Below are positions 24,165-27,775 of a stretch of 27,775 nucleotides of DNA, piece after piece. Below the pieces are notes generated by a model. It was not told the DNA's origin, ran no database searches, and saw only the letters and a program-made list of their open reading frames with translations. The position numbers and the translations under genes are program-made. The stretch spans positions 1-27,775 of the forward strand of contig JAOZOH010000034.1 of the NCBI GenBank assembly GCA_029933365.1, given 5' to 3'. The number at the start of each line of letters is the position of its first letter. Positions within the stretch are counted from its first letter, which is position 1. Source of the DNA: Desulfuromusa sp. GTDB lineage: Bacteria; Desulfobacterota; Desulfuromonadia; Desulfuromonadales; Geopsychrobacteraceae.

Positions 24165-25601
24165 TTATTCTGCCAATTTCTTTTTCAACAATTGATTTGC
24201 CATTCCCGGGTTTGCTTTTCCTTTACTGGCTTTCATCACCTGACCGACAAAGAAGCCCATCAGCTTCTCTTTCCCCGCCTGATACTCAGCAACTGGCCCC
24301 GGATTGGCAGCAATCACTTCGTCAACAATCGCTTCGATCGCCCCGCTGTCGCTTACCTGCTTTAAACCCTTTTCTTCAATAACTTGATCTGCAGATTTTC
24401 CGCTCTGCCAGATCTCTTCGAAAATGGCCTTCGCAATTTTACCAGAAATTGTATTGTCATCAATCCGCAGCAGGATTCCAGCGAGCAATTCTGGCGACAC
24501 CGGACAATCGACAACATCCAGGTTCTTATCCTTGAGCGCTCCAAGGACTTCACCCATCACCCAGTTGGAACATATCTTCGGCTGATTATACAGCGCCACC
24601 AGTGCCTCAAAGTATTCGGCAATAGGGCGCTCTGCAGCAAGAACTCCTGCATCATAGCTGGGCAGTCCCATGGTATCCTGATAGCGCAGTATTTTTGCCT
24701 CCGGTAGTTCCGGCAAATAACTGCGAACCCGTTCGATCCAAGCTGCAGAAACTTCTAACGGGAGCAAATCGGGATCGGGAAAATAGCGATAATCATGAGC
24801 TTCTTCCTTGCTCCGCATTGAGCGACTGACACCAGCATCTGGGTCGAATAGACGGGTTTCTTGGACAACCTTGCCACCATCATCAATCACATCAATCTGC
24901 CGTTCCACTTCATACTCAATTGCCTGTTTTATATTGCGAAAAGAGTTGAGGTTTTTCAGCTCAGAGCGGGTTCCTAATTCCTGCTGTCCCCAAGGACGGA
25001 TCGAAACATTGGCGTCACAACGGAAGGAACCTTCTTCCAGATTACCATCGCAAATCCCCAGATACACCACAATCTGATGCAACTGTTTCAAGTAGGCAAT
25101 TGCCTCCTCGGAACTACGCATATCGGGCTCAGAGACCACTTCTAACAGCGGAGTACAGGCGCGGTTCAAATCAACCGATGAACTGTTATCCTCATTATGC
25201 AACAGTTTTCCAGCATCTTCTTCCATATGAATTCGGGTAATTCCAACCCTTTTTTCACCCAATTCTTCAGTCTCAATATCCATCCAGCCATGCTCACAAA
25301 TCGGCAATTCAAACTGGGAAATCTGATAACCCTTGGGCAGGTCAGGATAAAAATAGTTTTTCCGGGCAAAAATTGAACGGGGAGCAATCTGACAATTGGT
25401 TGCCAATCCAGCCTTGATCGCATCTTCAACAACCTGTCGATTGAGGACCGGTAACGCACCTGGCAACCCCAGACAGACCGGACAGGTTTGACTATTGGCT
25501 GTTTGCCCGAATTCAGTTGAGCAGCCACAAAAAATTTTGGTGTTGGTCGTCAGCTGGACATGAACTTCTAAACCAATGACAACTTCATATTTTGAATTCA
25601 T
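24165..25601 (-). CDS. gatB: Asp/Glu-tRNA amidotransferase subunit B
   Basis: A 478-residue subunit of the GatCAB complex that activates Glu-tRNA(Gln) and/or Asp-tRNA(Asn) with ATP and passes ammonia from GatA to make Gln/Asn-tRNA. It opens [13 protein letters not shown], with a zinc site formed by Cys25, Cys27, Cys40 and Cys43 (CGCSTEFG...CPVCLGLPG). Further signatures are [43 protein letters not shown] and [13 protein letters not shown]. The C-terminal tail ([18 protein letters not shown]) is the tRNA-binding YqeY-like helical domain. The start is the ATG with AGGA upstream. It is encoded after gatA across a 200-base gap containing repeats. Confidence 0.95.
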   Translation of the reverse strand: MNSKYEVVIGLEVHVQLTTNTKIFCGCSTEFGQTANSQTCPVCLGLPGALPVLNRQVVEDAIKAGLATNCQIAPRSIFARKNYFYPDLPKGYQISQFELPICEHGWMDIETEELGEKRVGITRIHMEEDAGKLLHNEDNSSSVDLNRACTPLLEVVSEPDMRSSEEAIAYLKQLHQIVVYLGICDGNLEEGSFRCDANVSIRPWGQQELGTRSELKNLNSFRNIKQAIEYEVERQIDVIDDGGKVVQETRLFDPDAGVSRSMRSKEEAHDYRYFPDPDLLPLEVSAAWIERVRSYLPELPEAKILRYQDTMGLPSYDAGVLAAERPIAEYFEALVALYNQPKICSNWVMGEVLGALKDKNLDVVDCPVSPELLAGILLRIDDNTISGKIAKAIFEEIWQSGKSADQVIEEKGLKQVSDSGAIEAIVDEVIAANPGPVAEYQAGKEKLMGFFVGQVMKASKGKANPGMANQLLKKKLAE

Positions 25602-25634
25602 TTGGAAATCCTGTTTTTATTTTAACTACACGTT

Positions 25635-25785
25635 AGTAAACTTGGGACTGTCCCGAATGGCGCTAGTTTAAGCATGATTGCAGTAAACTTGGGACTGTCC
25701 CCAGTCCCATCGGGGGCTGTCCCGGAAGTTTACGATCCACGAAGAACTATGGTGGTTCGCGGCACAAAAGCCTGGGACAGTTTTG
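25635..25785. repeat. REP-like repeat cluster in the gatA-gatB gap
   Basis: A 20-base direct repeat (AGTAAACTTGGGACTGTCCC) occurs at 25635-25654 and 25682-25701. The second copy also starts an imperfect inverted repeat, GTAAACTT-GGGAC (25683-25695) against GTCCC-GG-AAGTTTAC (25719-25733). A further GGGACAG lies at 25774-25780. The GGGACTGTCCC core recalls REP sequences linked to RAYT (IS200-like) transposases, as often seen in this bacterial group. No transposase is present. Confidence 0.7.
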
Positions 25786-25801
25786 CTTAGTTACTGTTTA
25801 T

Positions 25802-27259
25802 TTACAGCTCCGGCACTCGTTCATTCCAGTCGGTCGCCTGTTCAAAGGCATAGGCTGCCTGCAGCATTTCAGCTTCAGCAAAAGGCTTACCAATTATTTG
25901 TAAGCCAATCGGCAAACCTCCCTCGCTAAAACCACACGGAAGGCTCATAGCACAGGTTCCAGCTAAGTTGGTCGGAATGGTAAAGATATCGGACAAATAC
26001 ATCTGCAGAGGATCATTAACCATTGCACCGATCTTAAATGCTGGAGTGGGTGCAACCGGGGTCAACAACAGATCGACCTGCTCGAAAACTTTGTGAAAAT
26101 CTTGGCGAATCAGAGTTCGTACCTTCTGTGCTTTCAAATAATAGGCGTCGTAATAACCGGAAGAGAGAGCATAGGTTCCCAGCATAATACGGCGCTTTAC
26201 TTCATCACCAAAACCGGCAGTCCGAGTCTGCTGATACATCCCGATCAGCCCCTCACCGTTATCTTGACGGGTGCCAAAACGGACACCATCATAGCGCGCC
26301 AGATTGCTTGAAGCTTCGGCCATTGCAATCAGATAATAACAAGCCACCGAGTAATCGGTATGCGGCAGGCTAACCTCGACAATCTCAGCCCCCAACTGCC
26401 GATAGGTTTCGATGGCAGCATCAACCGCCCGCTTAATTTCTGGATTCAGCCCCTCAATAAAATATTCCTTTGGTAACCCAATTTTCTTTCCGACAACACC
26501 TGCTTGCAAATTCTCCAGATAATCGGGAACCGGACAATCGACTGAAGTGGAATCAGCGGGATCATAACCCGCAACCACTTTGAGCATTAACGCGCAATCC
26601 TCAACATTGCCTGCCACCGGGCCAACCTGATCCAGCGATGAAGCAAAGGCAACCACGCCGTAACGGGAAACCCGCCCATAGGTCGGCTTGAGTCCGACAA
26701 CTCCACAATGAGAGGCCGGTTGTCGCACCGAGCCGCCAGTATCAGTTCCCAAAGTCGCCACCACTTGACCTGCTGCAACTGAGACAGCACTGCCGCTGGA
26801 AGATCCTCCCGGAACACGTGTCGTACCCCAGGGATTGTGTACCGCCCCGGCAGCACTGTTTTCACCGGAGCTTCCCATAGCAAACTCATCCATATTTAGT
26901 TTTCCGACAATAACCGCCCCCTGCTCACGCAACTTGGCAACAGCAGTTGCATCGTAAGGGGAGATATAATTGTCGAGAATTTTCGAAGCGCAGGTGGTTC
27001 GAACGTCCAGGGTGTTAAAAATATCTTTCACCGCAACAGGAATTCCGGTCAGCAACGCGGTTTTCCCTGCAGCGAGCTGTTGATCAGCTGTTGCTGCAGC
27101 GGCCAGAGCCTCTTCCTCACAAATGGTGATAAAAACGTTTAACTGATCATCCGTTGCCTTGATTCTCTCCAGACAAGCTCGGGTCAGTTCGACTGAGGTC
27201 AGCTCACCAGAAATCAGTTTTTGCCGAATTTCTTGAATTGTTAAGTTATGGAACTTCAT
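25802..27259 (-). CDS. gatA: Asp/Glu-tRNA amidotransferase subunit A
   Basis: A 485-residue amidase-signature enzyme that hydrolyses glutamine to supply ammonia to GatB. The Ser-cisSer-Lys triad is visible: Lys78 in IPVAVKDIF, cis-Ser153 in PGGSSSGSA and nucleophile Ser177 in [25 protein letters not shown] and SSLDQVGPV follow as usual. Length is normal for the family. The ATG is the start of the well-known [16 protein letters not shown]-terminus, although the upstream bases give only a weak ribosome-binding site; a long palindrome lies in the leader. The gene stands between gatC and gatB and is transcribed leftwards. Confidence 0.95.
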   Translation of the reverse strand: MKFHNLTIQEIRQKLISGELTSVELTRACLERIKATDDQLNVFITICEEEALAAAATADQQLAAGKTALLTGIPVAVKDIFNTLDVRTTCASKILDNYISPYDATAVAKLREQGAVIVGKLNMDEFAMGSSGENSAAGAVHNPWGTTRVPGGSSSGSAVSVAAGQVVATLGTDTGGSVRQPASHCGVVGLKPTYGRVSRYGVVAFASSLDQVGPVAGNVEDCALMLKVVAGYDPADSTSVDCPVPDYLENLQAGVVGKKIGLPKEYFIEGLNPEIKRAVDAAIETYRQLGAEIVEVSLPHTDYSVACYYLIAMAEASSNLARYDGVRFGTRQDNGEGLIGMYQQTRTAGFGDEVKRRIMLGTYALSSGYYDAYYLKAQKVRTLIRQDFHKVFEQVDLLLTPVAPTPAFKIGAMVNDPLQMYLSDIFTIPTNLAGTCAMSLPCGFSEGGLPIGLQIIGKPFAEAEMLQAAYAFEQATDWNERVPEL

Positions 27260-27328
27260 AAATACTCCAAAACGACCAGTGGAAAGTTTTATTATTCATC
27301 TTAAATTCGATGGCTAAGCAAAAATTTT

Positions 27329-27419
27329 ACCCTACAAGGCTTGGTGATTTTTCAGGGGTGAAAACATACATATAGATAGTATGTCAAGATCCTGAAAAAT
27401 TCGCGTAACGCCGTAGGGT
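27329..27419. repeat. 91-bp nested palindrome (MITE/REP-like) in the gatC-gatA gap
   Basis: Four matched arms are nested: ACCCTAC (27329-27335) with GTAGGGT (27413-27419), GGC (27338-27340) with GCC (27410-27412), ATTTTTCAGG (27347-27356) with CCTGAAAAAT (27391-27400), and ACATAC (27364-27369) with GTATGT (27379-27384). As RNA this makes one long interrupted hairpin between two cistrons of one complex. It could be a small non-autonomous mobile element, or an mRNA-processing or stability element. Confidence 0.65.
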
Positions 27420-27440
27420 GAACTTTTTGCGACGCCACCA

Positions 27441-27737
27441 TTACTCGATGACTTTGGGAACTTTAAAATACCCGTCCTCACCCTGAGGGGCATTCTGTAA
27501 CGCCCGCTCAATGCCAATAGCCGGTCTGATTTCATCTTCACGAAATGCATTTGACATCGGTACTGCATGCGCCATAGGTTCAATCCCCTCGGTATCAAGC
27601 TCATTCAATTTATCGACATAACCGAGAATCGCATCCATCTGATCTGTCATGATTTTCAAATCTTCAGGTTCAAGCGTCAATCGAGCTAAACGAGCCACAT
27701 GTTCAACATCTTTTTGGCTGATTTGTCGAGTAGACAT
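27441..27737 (-). CDS. gatC: Asp/Glu-tRNA amidotransferase subunit C
   Basis: A 98-residue linker subunit that wraps around the GatA-GatB interface. It has the family pattern ISQKDVEHVARLARLTL at the N-terminus (KDVEHVARLARL), a helix with LGYVDKLNELDTEGIEPM, and a C-terminal segment NAFREDEIRP...GEDGYFKVPKVIE as in other GatC proteins. The ATG at 27737 was chosen because GGAGG lies nine bases upstream and the family begins here; the open frame continues upstream to 27773. It is the first gene of the gatC-gatA-gatB-mtnA-glnE-regulator series. No promoter can be placed because the window ends 38 bases upstream. Confidence 0.93.
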   Translation of the reverse strand: MSTRQISQKDVEHVARLARLTLEPEDLKIMTDQMDAILGYVDKLNELDTEGIEPMAHAVPMSNAFREDEIRPAIGIERALQNAPQGEDGYFKVPKVIE

Positions 27738-27775
27738 AATATGGTTCCTCCAAATATTCATTTTAGTATCCAAAT

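Overview
The window looks like chromosomal sequence from a Gram-negative, anaerobic-type Desulfuromonadota bacterium (Desulfuromonas / Pelobacter / Geobacter relatives). This is inferred from the gene order gatC-gatA-gatB-mtnA-glnE-(receiver/PATAN/J-domain protein), which I recall from that group, from a MalT-like/BTAD giant regulator, an orphan TAXI receptor, lipoproteins and a tripartite RND pump. The placement was not checked by any search. No tRNA, rRNA, CRISPR array, prophage or intact insertion sequence is visible.

Layout. (1) 1-3923, minus strand: a small BamE/SmpA-like lipoprotein with its own terminator, and a 1088-residue regulator with a STAND-type ATPase, a long helical repeat region and a C-terminal winged helix plus BTAD. 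(2) 3924-4289: a divergent control region. It carries a tetR promoter on the plus strand. On the minus strand it holds a complete miniature transcription unit: promoter, strong Shine-Dalgarno sequence, 11-codon reading frame and intrinsic terminator. (3) 4290-11001, plus strand: a tightly coupled efflux operon of TetR repressor, outer-membrane factor, membrane-fusion protein, RND permease and a small zinc-ribbon membrane protein. The first four genes overlap one another by 4-8 bases. (4) 11333-12292, minus strand: a TAXI-type TRAP substrate-binding protein without its permease, preceded by a second miniature promoter/terminator unit resembling the one at 4 kb. (5) 12858-15311, plus strand: metF of a Bacteroidetes-like type, a DMT-family permease and a DUF3465 protein. 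(6) 15350-17907: a lytic transglycosylase-domain protein (minus), ttcA (plus) and a Bax-like glucosaminidase with a 15-bp in-frame tandem repeat (plus). (7) 17926-27737, minus strand: gatC, gatA, gatB, mtnA, glnE and the response-regulator/J-domain/TPR protein, transcribed in that order.

How the genes fit together. The 4.3-11 kb block is a self-regulated export system. The right-hand block combines Asn/Gln-tRNA amidation (GatCAB), methylthioadenosine salvage (MtnA) and control of glutamine synthetase by adenylylation (GlnE). GlnE overlaps by ATGA with a receiver protein of unknown target. Each of the three upstream gaps of this operon (gatC-gatA, gatA-gatB, gatB-mtnA) holds a different palindromic or repeat element.

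The most interesting candidates for something undescribed are the two look-alike minus-strand mini-units near 4.0-4.15 kb and 12.43-12.55 kb. Each has a promoter with a 17-bp spacer, an identical AGGAGGGG box about 40 bases downstream of the -35 box, and an ACC...GGT terminator ending in a U-run. Each sits in front of a minus-strand gene. They may be a small-RNA family or attenuating leaders.
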